Source: Brevibacterium renqingii (GTDB lineage Bacteria > Actinomycetota > Actinomycetes > Actinomycetales > Brevibacteriaceae). Taken from it: a stretch of DNA of 64,000 nt. Shown piece by piece: positions 54,523-63,306 of the stretch; the first letter of the stretch is position 1; the number at the start of each line of letters is the position of its first letter. The translations under genes and the position numbers were made by a program. The stretch lies in the NCBI RefSeq assembly GCF_017808105.1, contig NZ_JADBHF010000003.1, positions 62,001 to 126,000 on the forward strand. Reading direction: 5' to 3'. Below the pieces are notes generated by a model. The model saw only the letters and a list, made by a program, of their open reading frames with translations, had not been told where the DNA came from and did no database searches.

Positions 54523-55782
54523 TCACACCGGTTTCCGCAGTTTCACCCACCCGTTGTCGCGTCGTGTCGCCAGACCTGCCAGGTCGAGTGCGGCCAGGCC
54601 GTTGAGCACATCGGCAACGGTCAGTCCCGCTCGGGACGCGAGCGTTCCGACGTCGAGTGCCTTGGTCGCGGACAGCGCGTTGAGGCAGATCTTCTCCCTC
54701 TCGTCGAGCGCATCGGTCGGATCGGGCCTCGTGTGCGCCCCGCGCTGTGCCCCGTTGGGCGCGCCGCTGGGTCGTGAGCGGTCGGCATCGGCCTCATCGA
54801 ACAGTCTCGGGGCGTCTTCGTCCATGAGCGCCACGACATCATCGCTGCAGGTCACGAGTTCGGCCTCGTGCTCACGCACGAGCCGGTGGGCCCCGGTCGA
54901 GGAGGCCGAATAGACGGATCCGGGGAAGGCGGCCACCTGCCGGGAGAGTTCGAGGGCGTGCCGAGCGGTGTTGAGCGCACCGCTTCTCCATCCGGCCTCG
55001 ACGACGACGCTCACCTGGGCAGAGGCAGCGATGAGTCGGTTGCGCAGCAGGAAACGGTGCCGCATCGGGGTCATTCCCGGAGCGGTTTCGGACACGATGG
55101 CGCCGGTGGCGAGTATCTGTTCGAAGAGTTCGGCGTTCGCGGCCGGATAGAAGCGGTCCACTCCCCCGGCCATGAAGGCGAGCGTCGGCGCCTCACGGGC
55201 GATCGCGGCCCGATGTGCAGCCGCATCGATGCCGAATGCTCCGCCGGAGACGACGGTGATGCCGCGGGCCGCGAGGTCCCAGGCGAGGTCGGAGGCGCAC
55301 TTGGTCCCATAGCTGCTCGCGGCGCGGGCCCCGACGACGGCGACGGCGCGCCTGAGCACGGCGTCCAGGCCGACGGCTCCGCGCACCCACAGGCCCAGCG
55401 GTGCGGCCGGACCCAGGTCGTCGAGCGCGTTCGGCCATTCCTCATCGCCGGGGATGACGAGCCGTCCGCCGATCCGTGCGACGCGCTCGAGGTCACGTCC
55501 GTCGGGCTGTTCGCCGGCACGCACCGCCCATCGGTCGATCGCATCGGCCAGCTGCCCGTGCCCGGCCGCCTCGGCGCCGCTCGAGGCGAGTCCGGTGACC
55601 GCCTCACCCGCGGTCGCCTCGCCGTCGGCGACGGCCGTGATGACCGAGTGCGTCGCGATCGGTCCGATCTCCTCGACCATTCGTTTGAGCAGCCCGTCGC
55701 CGGGTTCGCCGATCCGCAGCAAGGCCGCGATCGCAGCGCGGACCGAATCCGTCGTCCCTGCATCGAGTGCATCCACGTTCAT
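54523..55782 (-). CDS. dprA: DNA-processing protein DprA/Smf
   Basis: This 419-residue protein loads RecA on incoming single-stranded DNA during transformation. The Rossmann-like core contains AVVGARAASSYGT, VVSGGAFGIDAAAH, GGVDRFYP and ETAPGMTPMRHRFLLRNRLIAA; the last is the DNA-binding signature. An N-terminal SAM-like domain and a C-terminal winged helix (ALDVGTLASRAGLTVADVLNGLAALDL) flank it. It overlaps comM by ATGA. It also occurs in bacteria not known to be transformable. Confidence 0.94.
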   Translation of the reverse strand: MNVDALDAGTTDSVRAAIAALLRIGEPGDGLLKRMVEEIGPIATHSVITAVADGEATAGEAVTGLASSGAEAAGHGQLADAIDRWAVRAGEQPDGRDLERVARIGGRLVIPGDEEWPNALDDLGPAAPLGLWVRGAVGLDAVLRRAVAVVGARAASSYGTKCASDLAWDLAARGITVVSGGAFGIDAAAHRAAIAREAPTLAFMAGGVDRFYPAANAELFEQILATGAIVSETAPGMTPMRHRFLLRNRLIAASAQVSVVVEAGWRSGALNTARHALELSRQVAAFPGSVYSASSTGAHRLVREHEAELVTCSDDVVALMDEDAPRLFDEADADRSRPSGAPNGAQRGAHTRPDPTDALDEREKICLNALSATKALDVGTLASRAGLTVADVLNGLAALDLAGLATRRDNGWVKLRKPV

Positions 55783-57329
55783 GACTCCTGTGTCCTCAGG
55801 GCGAGCGCCGTTCGCATCGTGTCCGGGTCGGGGCCGCACTTTCCCGCGAGGTCGGCCAGAGTGGTCGCCACCCGCAGCACCCGGTCGTACCCGCGCATCG
55901 TGATCCGCCCCGTATCGAGGGCCCGGTCGAGGTCGGCAAGTGCGGCAGGGGTGAGGGCGAAGTGGTCACGCAGCCAGGCTCCCGGCGCCTCGGCGTTGAG
56001 ACGCCACCGACAGTCGGCGAAGCGCTCGGACTGTCGGCTGCGGGCCTCGCGAACGCGGGCGGCCACGCACTCGCTGGTCTCCTGGTCGCCGCCGAGGCGG
56101 AGATCGGCCGGAGAGACGGGAAGGAGTTCGAGCTGCAGGTCGACCCGGTCGAGCAGGGGCCCGGACAGCCGGTTGCGGTAGCGCCGTTTGTCCAATGGCG
56201 TGCACCGACAGTCCGTTCCGGCTCCGGCCATCCCGACTCCGCAGGGGCACGGGTTCGCGGCCATGACGAGCTGGAACGACGCCGGCAGCACCATGGACCC
56301 CCAGGCACGGTGGATGTGGACCCGACGGGCCTCCATCGGCTGCCGCAGCGCTTCGAGCACGTCCCGGGAGAACTCGGGGGCTTCGTCCATGAACAGCACG
56401 CCGCGGTGTGCCCGGCTGAGTATGCCGACGGTGCCGGGCCGTCTGCCGCCGAGCAGCGCCGAGGCGGTGCTGCGATGGTGGGGTGCCTCGAACGGCGGCC
56501 GGTGATCGAGTCCTTCGCTGCCGTCGAGTTCTCCGCGCAGGGATCGCACCGTGGCCACTTCGACGGCTTCATCGTCATTCAGCGGCGGAAGGATGCCCGG
56601 CAGACATTGGGCGAGCAGCGTCTTTCCAGCTCCCGGACTGCCGCGCATGAGCAGGTTGTGGCCGCCCGCGGCGGCGACTTCGAGTCCGAAACGGCCCTCG
56701 GCTTGGCCTTGGACCTCGGCGAGATCGTGGAGTTCCGGGGAGAGGGGAACAGGACGGTCCATGTCGAGCACGGCCGGCAGCGGCGGCACCGCCAGTGATC
56801 CGCCGTAGCTGTTGACGAGCTCGGCCAGGGAGGCCACGGCGTGGACCCTGGCACGTCCCAGCAGAGACGCCTCGGAGGCGTTGCCGATGGGGACGACGAA
56901 GCGGTCGAAGCCCGACTGCATGCCGGTGTGCAGGGCCGGCAGCACTCCGGTGACGGGCCGGATCCTGCCGTCGAGGCCGATCTCTCCGCAGTGGATGATG
57001 TCACCGGTGTCGTCGTTGGCGATCAGGCCCAGAGCCTTGAGCACGGCAACTGCGATCCCGAGGTCGAATCCGGTGCCGATCTTCGGCACCGTGCCCGGGG
57101 TGAGGTTGATCGTCAGATGCTGGGTCGCCACGGGAGCGCCGAGGTAGGCCAGTGCCGCGCGCAGCCGTTTGCGGGATTCGCTCACGGAGGTGTCCGGCAG
57201 TCCGACGATGTCGATGCCCGGCAGTCCGGCGCTGACGCCTGCCTCGATGGACACGATCTTCCCGCTCAGTCCCCACAGGGCGACGGCCGAGGCTCGTCCG
57301 ATGACTTCGGCGGAGGACTCGCTGCTCAT
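55779..57329 (-). CDS. comM: YifB/ComM family AAA+ Mg-chelatase-like ATPase
   Basis: This 516-residue protein is a homologue of ComM, the helicase for branch migration during natural transformation. A Lon-like N-terminal domain precedes the ATPase core. The Walker A GSPGAGKTLLAQCLPG (about 235), Walker B region GVLFMDEAPEFSRDVLEALRQP and the YifB Cys motif MAANPCPCG are seen. The dprA gene overlaps its stop, and yraN overlaps its start. Confidence 0.93.
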   Translation of the reverse strand: MSSESSAEVIGRASAVALWGLSGKIVSIEAGVSAGLPGIDIVGLPDTSVSESRKRLRAALAYLGAPVATQHLTINLTPGTVPKIGTGFDLGIAVAVLKALGLIANDDTGDIIHCGEIGLDGRIRPVTGVLPALHTGMQSGFDRFVVPIGNASEASLLGRARVHAVASLAELVNSYGGSLAVPPLPAVLDMDRPVPLSPELHDLAEVQGQAEGRFGLEVAAAGGHNLLMRGSPGAGKTLLAQCLPGILPPLNDDEAVEVATVRSLRGELDGSEGLDHRPPFEAPHHRSTASALLGGRRPGTVGILSRAHRGVLFMDEAPEFSRDVLEALRQPMEARRVHIHRAWGSMVLPASFQLVMAANPCPCGVGMAGAGTDCRCTPLDKRRYRNRLSGPLLDRVDLQLELLPVSPADLRLGGDQETSECVAARVREARSRQSERFADCRWRLNAEAPGAWLRDHFALTPAALADLDRALDTGRITMRGYDRVLRVATTLADLAGKCGPDPDTMRTALALRTQES

Positions 57330-57727
57330 GAGTCGACCTGGATGTTCGGGCAGTGGAAGTACTGCAGGCGCGGCTCGGTGATGATGCCGAGAGCATCGAT
57401 CCGGGTGGCGGGGAAGTATTCGCGCTGCCCGCTCAGCCAGATGCCGGCCAGCATGCGGATGCGGGCGAGCTTCGTCGCGGTCACAGCCTCCAGCGGAGAG
57501 CCGAGGGCGGCGGTGCGGCGGGTCTTGACTTCGACGAAGACCGCGGTCTCACCGTCGCGGGCGATGATGTCGAGTTCCCCGCGGGGGCATCTGAAATTGC
57601 GTTCGATGATCACGAGGCCGGCGTCTTCCAAGAACGCGGCCGCCAGATCCTCGCCCCTGCCGCCCAGAGCCTGTCGGCGCATGCCTGCGGCAGTGCGTGT
57701 CCGGCCTGTTGTTCGTTTCGGTCCCAT
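57326..57727 (-). CDS. YraN-family (UPF0102) nuclease-fold protein
   Basis: This 133-residue protein has the UPF0102 endonuclease-fold core LGGRGEDLAAAFLEDAGLVIIERNFRCPRGELDIIA with EVKTRR, which contains the putative Glu-Asp-Glu-X-Lys active-site pattern. The function is unknown, although the fold suggests DNA cleavage or DNA-end recognition. Encoded with comM and dprA almost universally. Upstream lies the inverted motif at 57780-57806. Confidence 0.9.
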   Translation of the reverse strand: MGPKRTTGRTRTAAGMRRQALGGRGEDLAAAFLEDAGLVIIERNFRCPRGELDIIARDGETAVFVEVKTRRTAALGSPLEAVTATKLARIRMLAGIWLSGQREYFPATRIDALGIITEPRLQYFHCPNIQVDS

Positions 57728-57779
57728 GTCGGTCAGATGACCATGTGCGGGACAGCAGTGGGAAGAGCAGGTTCTCTGC

Positions 57780-57806
57780 CTGTGGATGGGACTCGGGAAT
57801 CCACAG
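57780..57806. promoter_or_regulatory. Inverted motif CTGTGGA-N13-TCCACAG upstream of yraN-comM-dprA
   Basis: Perfect 7-bp arms (8-bp if ATCCACAG is counted) with 13-bp spacing, 52 nt upstream of the yraN ATG. It is the only promoter-region motif seen for the yraN-comM-dprA genes. Same sequence and spacing as at 52252-52278. Confidence 0.5.
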
Positions 57807-57867
57807 CCCCTCACGCCGAAGTCAGCGACTCATCCACCGCGCGGGGCGCTCAAGTCGATGCCGGCGC

Positions 57868-57906
57868 GCTCAACCGGCCGGCTCAACCGGCCGGCTCAAC
57901 CGGCTC
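57868..57906. repeat. Three 13-bp tandem repeats upstream of yraN
   Basis: Two exact copies of GCTCAACCGGCCG plus one diverged copy, within the 196-nt gap between the DUF2469 stop and yraN. No coding function is seen. Confidence 0.7.
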
Positions 57907-57923
57907 ACCCGGCCGAGGCTCGG

Positions 57924-58241
57924 TCAGCCGCGGATCGCGGTCGGCGGCTCGAGATCGGATTTGGCGATCTCCTCGATGTTGACGTCCTTGAAGGTCAGCA
58001 CGTGCACGGTCTTGATGAATCGTGCCGAACGGTAGCTGTCCCAGACCCAGGCATCGCGCAGGGTCAGTTCGAAGTAAACGTCGCCGGCGTCGTTGTGGGC
58101 CTTGAGATCGACGTGGTTGGCGAGGTAGAAGCGTCGTTCGGTCTCGACGACATAGGCGAAGAGACCGACGACATCACGGTATTCCTTGTACAGCTGGAGC
58201 TCGAGCTCAGCTTCGTAGTCGTCCAGATCATCGGCGCTCAT
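57924..58241 (-). CDS. DUF2469 protein
   Basis: This 105-residue soluble acidic protein (DLDDYEAELELQLYKEYRDVV; FELTLRDAWVWDSYRSARF) is conserved only in actinobacteria, always next to rnhB. The function is unknown. The start overlaps the rnhB stop by ATGA, with GAAGGAGGG upstream. Confidence 0.88.
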   Translation of the reverse strand: MSADDLDDYEAELELQLYKEYRDVVGLFAYVVETERRFYLANHVDLKAHNDAGDVYFELTLRDAWVWDSYRSARFIKTVHVLTFKDVNIEEIAKSDLEPPTAIRG

Positions 58242-58969
58242 GATACGCCCTCCTTCGCTTCTGAAACCGCTTGCAAGCGGAAGCTTCTCCGGTGGTGGAT
58301 GCTGAGACCGAAGTCGACGATGCCCTGCCGGTGCTTCGCCGTCCCATATCCGACGTTCGATTCCCAACCATAGTGGGGATGGTCCGTCGCGAGTGCGATC
58401 ATCGCCTCGTCGCGTCGGACTTTCGCGACGATGCTCGCCGCAGCGATCGTGGGCACGCACCCGTCTCCCTTGATGACGGTGCGCACCGGCGGCAGCTCCA
58501 GTTCGGCGCAGTCGCCGAATATCCCCAGGCAGTCGAGGGTGAGTGGGGCCGAGAGCCAATCGTGTCTGCCGTCGAGGAGGACCATCGTGCGTTCGGGGAG
58601 AACCGGCGTCGGCCCCAGATCCGTGAGCACCTCGAGCATGGCGCGCCGTCCGGCGAGGTTGAGCGCCATGGTCATGCCGATGTCATCGAGTTCGCCCGGG
58701 CTCGTCGACCCCACCGCCGCAGCCGTCGCCCAGGTCCGCACTCGGTCTGTGGCCTCCTGCCTGGTGCGTGCGCTCAGCTGCTTCGAGTCATGGATTCCGT
58801 CGGGCACCTCGGCGGCGGTGAGCGTGCGGAGATCGAAGACCGCGACGCCTACGCTGACGGGGCCGGCCAGTGCGCCGCGGCCCACCTCGTCGACGCCGAT
58901 GACGAAATCGAAGCCTTCGCTCAGCAGTCCGCGTTCGACGCTGAGGTCGGTCAGTCCTCGTGCCCCCAT
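58238..58969 (-). CDS. rnhB: Ribonuclease HII
   Basis: This 243-residue enzyme removes single ribonucleotides and RNA primers from DNA. The catalytic DEVGRGALAGP motif is near residues 22-32, with further acidic residues in LLDGRHDWL. IAAASIVAKVRRD and YGWESNVGYGTAKHRQGI are typical of the family. The start at 58969 overlaps the signal peptidase stop by one base (TGATG). Confidence 0.95.
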   Translation of the reverse strand: MGARGLTDLSVERGLLSEGFDFVIGVDEVGRGALAGPVSVGVAVFDLRTLTAAEVPDGIHDSKQLSARTRQEATDRVRTWATAAAVGSTSPGELDDIGMTMALNLAGRRAMLEVLTDLGPTPVLPERTMVLLDGRHDWLSAPLTLDCLGIFGDCAELELPPVRTVIKGDGCVPTIAAASIVAKVRRDEAMIALATDHPHYGWESNVGYGTAKHRQGIVDFGLSIHHRRSFRLQAVSEAKEGVS

Positions 58970-59673
58970 CAGTCCCCGGTGATTCCTGCCGATGCCGGCA
59001 CTTCGGCGAACACGTCTTCGGGGGTGCTCACCCAGCTGAAGTGCTTGAACGGCCAGTTGATGAGGAACACGGTGCCCACCACGTCGTCCTGCGAGACGAA
59101 GGGATCGGAGTCCATGTGGTAGCGGGAGTCGGCGGAGTTGCTGCGATTGTCGCCCATCACCCAGTAGTGGCCCTCGGGCACGGTGACCTCGAAATCGACC
59201 TCCGAAGGGGCGGTCCCCTCGTCGAGGTAGGTTTCGTCGATGGATTCGCCGTTGACCATGAGACGTCCCTGGGAATCGCAGCATTCTATGGTGTCGCCGC
59301 CGACGCCGATGACGCGTTTGATGAGCTGTTTCCCGGCGTCCGAGGGCGCCAGGCCGATGAACTCGAGGATCGGGTTGGGCGTGTACTGAGAGGTCTCGGC
59401 AGCCGAGAGCCAGTGATCGGGATCATCGAAGACGATGATGTCGCCGCGATCGGCAGGTCCGAAGCGCGGGGCGAGTTGGTTGACGAGCACGCGGTCATCG
59501 ACCTGCAGGGTGGTCATCATGGATTCCGAGGGAATGTAGAACGAGCGGACGACCCACGTCTTCAGCGCGGTGGAGATGAGCAGGGCGATGACGATGATCG
59601 CCAGGGTCTCGAGCAGCCCGCGAGCGAAGCGCTTCGAGGCTGGGGGCGGGGACGCTTCGGATTCGCTTGACAT
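58969..59673 (-). CDS. lepB: Signal peptidase I (first copy)
   Basis: This 234-residue membrane protease has one N-terminal helix (LLETLAIIVIALLISTALKTWVV) and the catalytic Ser in YIPSESMMTTL. The catalytic Lys is in IKRVIGVGGD, and box E reads GDNRSNSADSR. It removes Sec/Tat signal peptides outside the membrane. A second copy lies immediately upstream; duplicated lepB genes in this cluster are common in actinobacteria. Confidence 0.95.
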   Translation of the reverse strand: MSSESEASPPPASKRFARGLLETLAIIVIALLISTALKTWVVRSFYIPSESMMTTLQVDDRVLVNQLAPRFGPADRGDIIVFDDPDHWLSAAETSQYTPNPILEFIGLAPSDAGKQLIKRVIGVGGDTIECCDSQGRLMVNGESIDETYLDEGTAPSEVDFEVTVPEGHYWVMGDNRSNSADSRYHMDSDPFVSQDDVVGTVFLINWPFKHFSWVSTPEDVFAEVPASAGITGD

Positions 59674-59794
59674 TCATTCGCTTTCACATCGGACCACGGT
59701 TTCCGCTGGGGACTGAAATGAGCGTACCAGCACGACACTGCTTCGGCGCTCAGCCTGCGCGGGGTTCCGTGCGAACGCTCAGCCGGTGTGTTTT

Positions 59795-59811
59795 CCGCCT
59801 CGCCGAGGCGG
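59795..59811. terminator. Short hairpin after the second lepB
   Basis: CCGCCTCG and CGAGGCGG are perfect 8-bp arms around one base, 4 nt past the lepB stop on the minus strand. The shared core CCTCGCCGAGG also occurs at 20430-20440 and 52031-52041 in intergenic DNA. Confidence 0.45.
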
Positions 59812-59814
59812 GGC

Positions 59815-60438
59815 TCAGTCGACCGAGGAGCCGTGCCCGATCACGGGCCCGATGACCCGATCGGTGGGGATGAATCCGCCGCCGGGACGGCCCAGCAGGG
59901 AACGCGAGTCGGCGGAGTCGCTGCGGTTGTCGCCCATCACCCACATGGTGTCGGCGGGGACTGCGACGGAGAATTCGACCGCCGAGGCGGGGTTCGGGGC
60001 ATAGTCCTCGTCCAGGGGCTCGCCGTTGAGCAGGAGGCGGCCCTTCGCATCGCAGCACTGGAGGGTGTCGCCGCCGAGGGCGATCACGCGTTTGACGTAG
60101 TAGACGTCGCGGGGGCCGAGTCCGACCCAGGAGCCGACCTTCTGCAGCGGGGTCGGCAGCGCGTCGTCGACGAAGGAGCCGCGCCCGTCGAAGACGACGA
60201 TGTCGCCGCGTTGGATGTCACCGCTCAGCGCATCCGGCCGCCACACCGTGATCGAGTCATCGACTTCGAGGGTCGGCTGCATCGATGCGCTGGGAATGGT
60301 GAAGCGCTGGATGACGAAACCGCGGATCGCCCCGCCGAGGACGACGATGACGACCGCGATGATCCCGACCGTCTTCCAGAACCGGGCCGAAGACAGAAGA
60401 CGCGACCCGAAGGTCGCGTCTTCATGTCTGTTCGGCAC
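59815..60438 (-). CDS. lepB: Signal peptidase I (second copy)
   Basis: About 207 residues from GTG 60438 (GTG 60456 is possible). One N-terminal membrane helix (VGIIAVVIVVLGGAIRGFVI), catalytic Ser in TIPSASMQPTL, Lys in YVKRVIALGGD, and GDNRSDSADSR box E. It ends KHG-like, with VIGHGSSVD. It differs clearly from its neighbour in the loop regions, so the two may cleave different substrate sets. It lies 31 nt after rplS. Confidence 0.93.
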   Translation of the reverse strand: MPNRHEDATFGSRLLSSARFWKTVGIIAVVIVVLGGAIRGFVIQRFTIPSASMQPTLEVDDSITVWRPDALSGDIQRGDIVVFDGRGSFVDDALPTPLQKVGSWVGLGPRDVYYVKRVIALGGDTLQCCDAKGRLLLNGEPLDEDYAPNPASAVEFSVAVPADTMWVMGDNRSDSADSRSLLGRPGGGFIPTDRVIGPVIGHGSSVD

Positions 60439-60469
60439 GGTGTGATCGTCTCCCACGGTGCCGGCCAAA

Positions 60470-60811
60470 TCAGGCCTTTTCGCGGATGCGAGCAGCCTTG
60501 CCGCGCAGTTCGCGCAGGTAGTAGAGCTTCGCGCGACGGACGTCGCCGCGGGCGAGCACCTCGATCTTGTCGACGTTGGGCGAGTGCACCGGGAAGGTGC
60601 GCTCCACACCGACGCCGAAGCTGATCTTACGGACGGTGAAGGTCTCGCGGACTCCGTCGCCCTGGCGGCGGATGACGATTCCCTTGAAGACCTGGATACG
60701 CGAGCGCGAGCCCTCGATCACCTTGACGTGAACGTTGAGGGTGTCGCCGGCGCGGAATTCGGGAACGTCGGACTTCAGCGAGGCTGCATCAACAACATCG
60801 AGCTTCTGCAT
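60470..60811 (-). CDS. rplS: 50S ribosomal protein L19
   Basis: This 113-residue protein at the subunit interface includes [41 protein letters not shown] and [18 protein letters not shown]. The start at 60811 is set by AGGAG a few bases upstream. A promoter is predicted at 60987-61016 inside the trmD end, giving a leader of about 170 nt. Confidence 0.97.
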   Translation of the reverse strand: MQKLDVVDAASLKSDVPEFRAGDTLNVHVKVIEGSRSRIQVFKGIVIRRQGDGVRETFTVRKISFGVGVERTFPVHSPNVDKIEVLARGDVRRAKLYYLRELRGKAARIREKA

Positions 60812-60986
60812 TGTGGTTTCTCCTGTGGCCCCAGCTTCAGGTCGAGGACACGCATATCGGACCGGTGTACCGGTGACTGGATCGTCTGTCGGGATCTCTC
60901 CCCGGAGACCGTCGGTTCGGATCCGGCGGTCCGCTGTGGGCACTCATCCCCCTGAAGCAGGTGAGGGCCAACAAACGCGACGGTTC

Positions 60987-61016
60987 ATTCTGCCACGTTT
61001 CAGCGCTGGGACTCAA
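60987..61016 (-). promoter_or_regulatory. Candidate rplS promoter inside trmD 3' end
   Basis: TTGAGT (61011-61016) and CAGAAT (60987-60992) on the minus strand are spaced 18 nt. The leader to the rplS ATG (about 170 nt) contains a palindromic ACCGGT pair and other GC stems. It would let rplS be expressed independently of trmD. Confidence 0.45.
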
Positions 61017-61821
61017 ACCGCTCCAGCGCGGTCAGGTCCTCCTCACTCAGGTCCGCGAGCCGAGCGAGCAGATCCGGTCTGACCTCGGCCGTGCGTTCGA
61101 GACGTCGGTCACGTCGCCACCTGGCGATCGCTGCGTGGTTGCCGCTGAGCAGGATCTCGGGCACCTCACGTCCGCGCCAGTTCGACGGTTTCGTATAGAT
61201 CGGATACTCGAGCAGACCGTCTTCGTGGCTCTCCTCGGTCAGGGACTCGGGATTGCCGATGACCCCGGGGATGAGGCGGCTGATGGCTTCGATCATCACC
61301 ATCGAGGCGACCTCTCCGCCGTTGAGGACATAGTCGCCGATGCTCATGGGCCGCAGTTCGAAGTGCTCTGCGGCCCAATCGATGACTCTCTGGTCGATGC
61401 CCTCGTAGCGGCCGCAGGCGAACACCAGATGGTCGACGCCGGCGAGGTCCTCAGCGATGCGCTGGTCGAACACGGCGCCGGCGGGGCTGGGAACGATGAG
61501 CGTCGGCTTGGCGGAGCCACCGCCGTGCCCGGCACGATCGGCGAGGACGTGTTCGAGCGCCAGCGCCCAGGGCTCGGCCTTCATGACCATGCCGGCTCCC
61601 CCTCCGTAGGGTGAGTCGTCGACAGTGCTGTGCCGGTCGAAGGTGAAGTCACGGAGGTCGTGGACGTTGAGCCTCAGCTGCCCGCGGTCGACGGCCTTGC
61701 CGATGAGGGACAGCTGCAGTCCGGCGAGGTACTCGGGGAAGATCGAGACGACGTCGATCGCCATCTGCGGGACCGTCGCCTCGGTGGGGGCGGGATTCGG
61801 TTCGCTCATCGGACTCATCAT
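61000..61821 (-). CDS. trmD: tRNA (guanine37-N1)-methyltransferase
   Basis: This 273-residue SPOUT methyltransferase modifies G37 next to the anticodon. [16 protein letters not shown] at the N terminus, [26 protein letters not shown] and the knot motif [13 protein letters not shown] are all present. ATG at 61821 overlaps the rimM stop; ATG 61809 is an alternative. The conserved domain begins about 20 residues in. Confidence 0.96.
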   Translation of the reverse strand: MMSPMSEPNPAPTEATVPQMAIDVVSIFPEYLAGLQLSLIGKAVDRGQLRLNVHDLRDFTFDRHSTVDDSPYGGGAGMVMKAEPWALALEHVLADRAGHGGGSAKPTLIVPSPAGAVFDQRIAEDLAGVDHLVFACGRYEGIDQRVIDWAAEHFELRPMSIGDYVLNGGEVASMVMIEAISRLIPGVIGNPESLTEESHEDGLLEYPIYTKPSNWRGREVPEILLSGNHAAIARWRRDRRLERTAEVRPDLLARLADLSEEDLTALERFESQR

Positions 61822-62318
61822 TCGGCGTCGAAGAGGCCGGCGGGCGGGGTGACTTCGAGGCGCCCGGCTTCGATGTCGACCTCGGGCACGATCGCGGTGA
61901 CGAACGGGATGAGCACCACATGCCCGAGCGTGTGCTTCATGTGCAGCAGGTCCTGGGCGATGCCGTTGGTGACGTCGACGATCTCTCCGACGATCTCGTC
62001 GTTCTCATAGACCTTGAGTCCGATGAGGTCGTCGAGGTACCAGGCGTCGGAGTCCTCATCCTCCTCGTCTTGTTCGGCGAGGATGAGGGTGTTGCGGATC
62101 TCCTCGGCGCGGTTGCGGTCGGGGACCTCGTCGAAGGCCAGGAGCAGGCGATCGCGGTGCCACCTCGCCGACTTCAGCGTCAGCGGTCCGATATCGGGAT
62201 CGGTGGCGAAGCTCGCTCCGGGAGTCAGCCGGTCCTCAGGTCGGTCGGTGCGCACCTCGACGGTGAACTCGCCCTTGATTCCGTGCGGCTTGCCCAGCCG
62301 GGCGATCACCGTGTCCAT
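61818..62318 (-). CDS. rimM: Ribosome maturation factor RimM
   Basis: This 166-residue protein has an N-terminal domain with [18 protein letters not shown] and a C-terminal PRC-barrel domain ([24 protein letters not shown]). It assists 30S head maturation near S19. GAGGAGCAGT before the ATG at 62318 fixes the start. It overlaps trmD by ATGA. Confidence 0.95.
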   Translation of the reverse strand: MDTVIARLGKPHGIKGEFTVEVRTDRPEDRLTPGASFATDPDIGPLTLKSARWHRDRLLLAFDEVPDRNRAEEIRNTLILAEQDEEDEDSDAWYLDDLIGLKVYENDEIVGEIVDVTNGIAQDLLHMKHTLGHVVLIPFVTAIVPEVDIEAGRLEVTPPAGLFDAE

Positions 62319-62445
62319 ACTGCTCCTCGAAGATTGCTGTCGATGTCTGTCCGGCCGACCATGCGCATCGGTGACTGCACTTGCGGTCAGTCGGCCGACC
62401 GCCGTGTTCTGGCTCCAGTGTAGTCGGCGACCGGTGCGTGAATGC

Positions 62446-62485
62446 ACGAGAGGGGATGCAGCGCATATGCACTGCATCCCCTCTC
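62446..62485. terminator. Long perfect hairpin between khpA and rimM
   Basis: A perfect 15-bp stem (CGAGAGGGGATGCAG and its complement) encloses a 10-nt loop that itself contains the self-complementary GCATATGC. It starts 12 nt after the khpA stop. No T-run follows on either strand. A TACACT -10-like hexamer for rimM lies downstream. Confidence 0.75.
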
Positions 62486-62496
62486 GGATGTTCGGA

Positions 62497-62727
62497 TTAC
62501 GCCTCGATGAGGTCCACTCGCACCGACTCACGGCCGGCCAGCGAGTTCATCACGGTGCGCAGGGCCTTGGCGGTCCTGCCTGCACGGCCGATGACCCGGC
62601 CGAGATCGTCGGGGTGAACCCGGACCTCGAGGGTCGTGCCGCGCTGCGAAGAACGCGAACGAACGGAGACGTCGTCGGGATGATCGACGATTCCGCGGAC
62701 CAGATGTTCGAGCGAATCAGGCAACAT
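62497..62727 (-). CDS. khpA: KH-domain RNA-binding protein KhpA
   Basis: This 76-residue single KH domain has the GxxG loop in VIGRAGRTAKALRTVM. KhpA-KhpB pairs bind many RNAs in Gram-positive bacteria. The ATG at 62727 overlaps nothing but sits 1 nt after the rpsP stop; a GTG start at 62742 inside rpsP is possible. The rpsP-khpA-rimM-trmD order is conserved. Confidence 0.93.
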   Translation of the reverse strand: MLPDSLEHLVRGIVDHPDDVSVRSRSSQRGTTLEVRVHPDDLGRVIGRAGRTAKALRTVMNSLAGRESVRVDLIEA

Positions 62728-62728
62728 C

Positions 62729-63151
62729 TCAGGCTTCAGCACTTTCTTCCGCAGCCTCGGGTGCGGCTTCCTCGGCAGGAGCCTCGGACTTGCCGCCCTT
62801 CTGGGTGATGGCTTCCTTGATCACCGAGTCGGCGTTGGGAGCCACATAGGCTTCCTTCTCCTGCTGCGGCTTGACGGTGTTGACCGCTTCGCCCTCGCCG
62901 GTGAACTTCTGCCAGTCACCGGTGAGCTTGAGCAGTGCACGCACCTGATCAGTGGGCTGGGCGCCCACCGAGAGCCAGTACTGGGCGCGCTCGGAGTCGA
63001 TCTCCACGACCGAGGGCTCGCGCGTCGGGTGGTAGATGCCGATCTGCTCTTTTGCCTTGCCGTCACGACGCGTGCGCGAATCCATGACGACGACGCGGTA
63101 GAAGGGTGCACGGATCTTGCCCATGCGGGTCAGACGAATTTTGACTGCCAC
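62729..63151 (-). CDS. rpsP: 30S ribosomal protein S16
   Basis: This 140-residue protein begins [21 protein letters not shown] and carries [23 protein letters not shown] follows. The C-terminal 55 residues form an acidic, Ala/Glu-rich extension beyond the core, seen in other actinobacteria. GTG at 63151 is start, with AGGAG about 11 nt upstream. Confidence 0.96.
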   Translation of the reverse strand: MAVKIRLTRMGKIRAPFYRVVVMDSRTRRDGKAKEQIGIYHPTREPSVVEIDSERAQYWLSVGAQPTDQVRALLKLTGDWQKFTGEGEAVNTVKPQQEKEAYVAPNADSVIKEAITQKGGKSEAPAEEAAPEAAEESAEA

Positions 63152-63306
63152 TTTAGTGGTGTCTCCTTTTGTGTTCTGTGTGCACAGCTGATCCAGAAGA
63201 ATCGTGGGGTTGACCTGCTGGAAGCCGCGGCTCGGACTATCGCCTCGGTGCGGTTGAGAGGGCCCGGACCGAGAGCAAAAGTACAAGAGTCAATTGTGCC
63301 AGAAGC

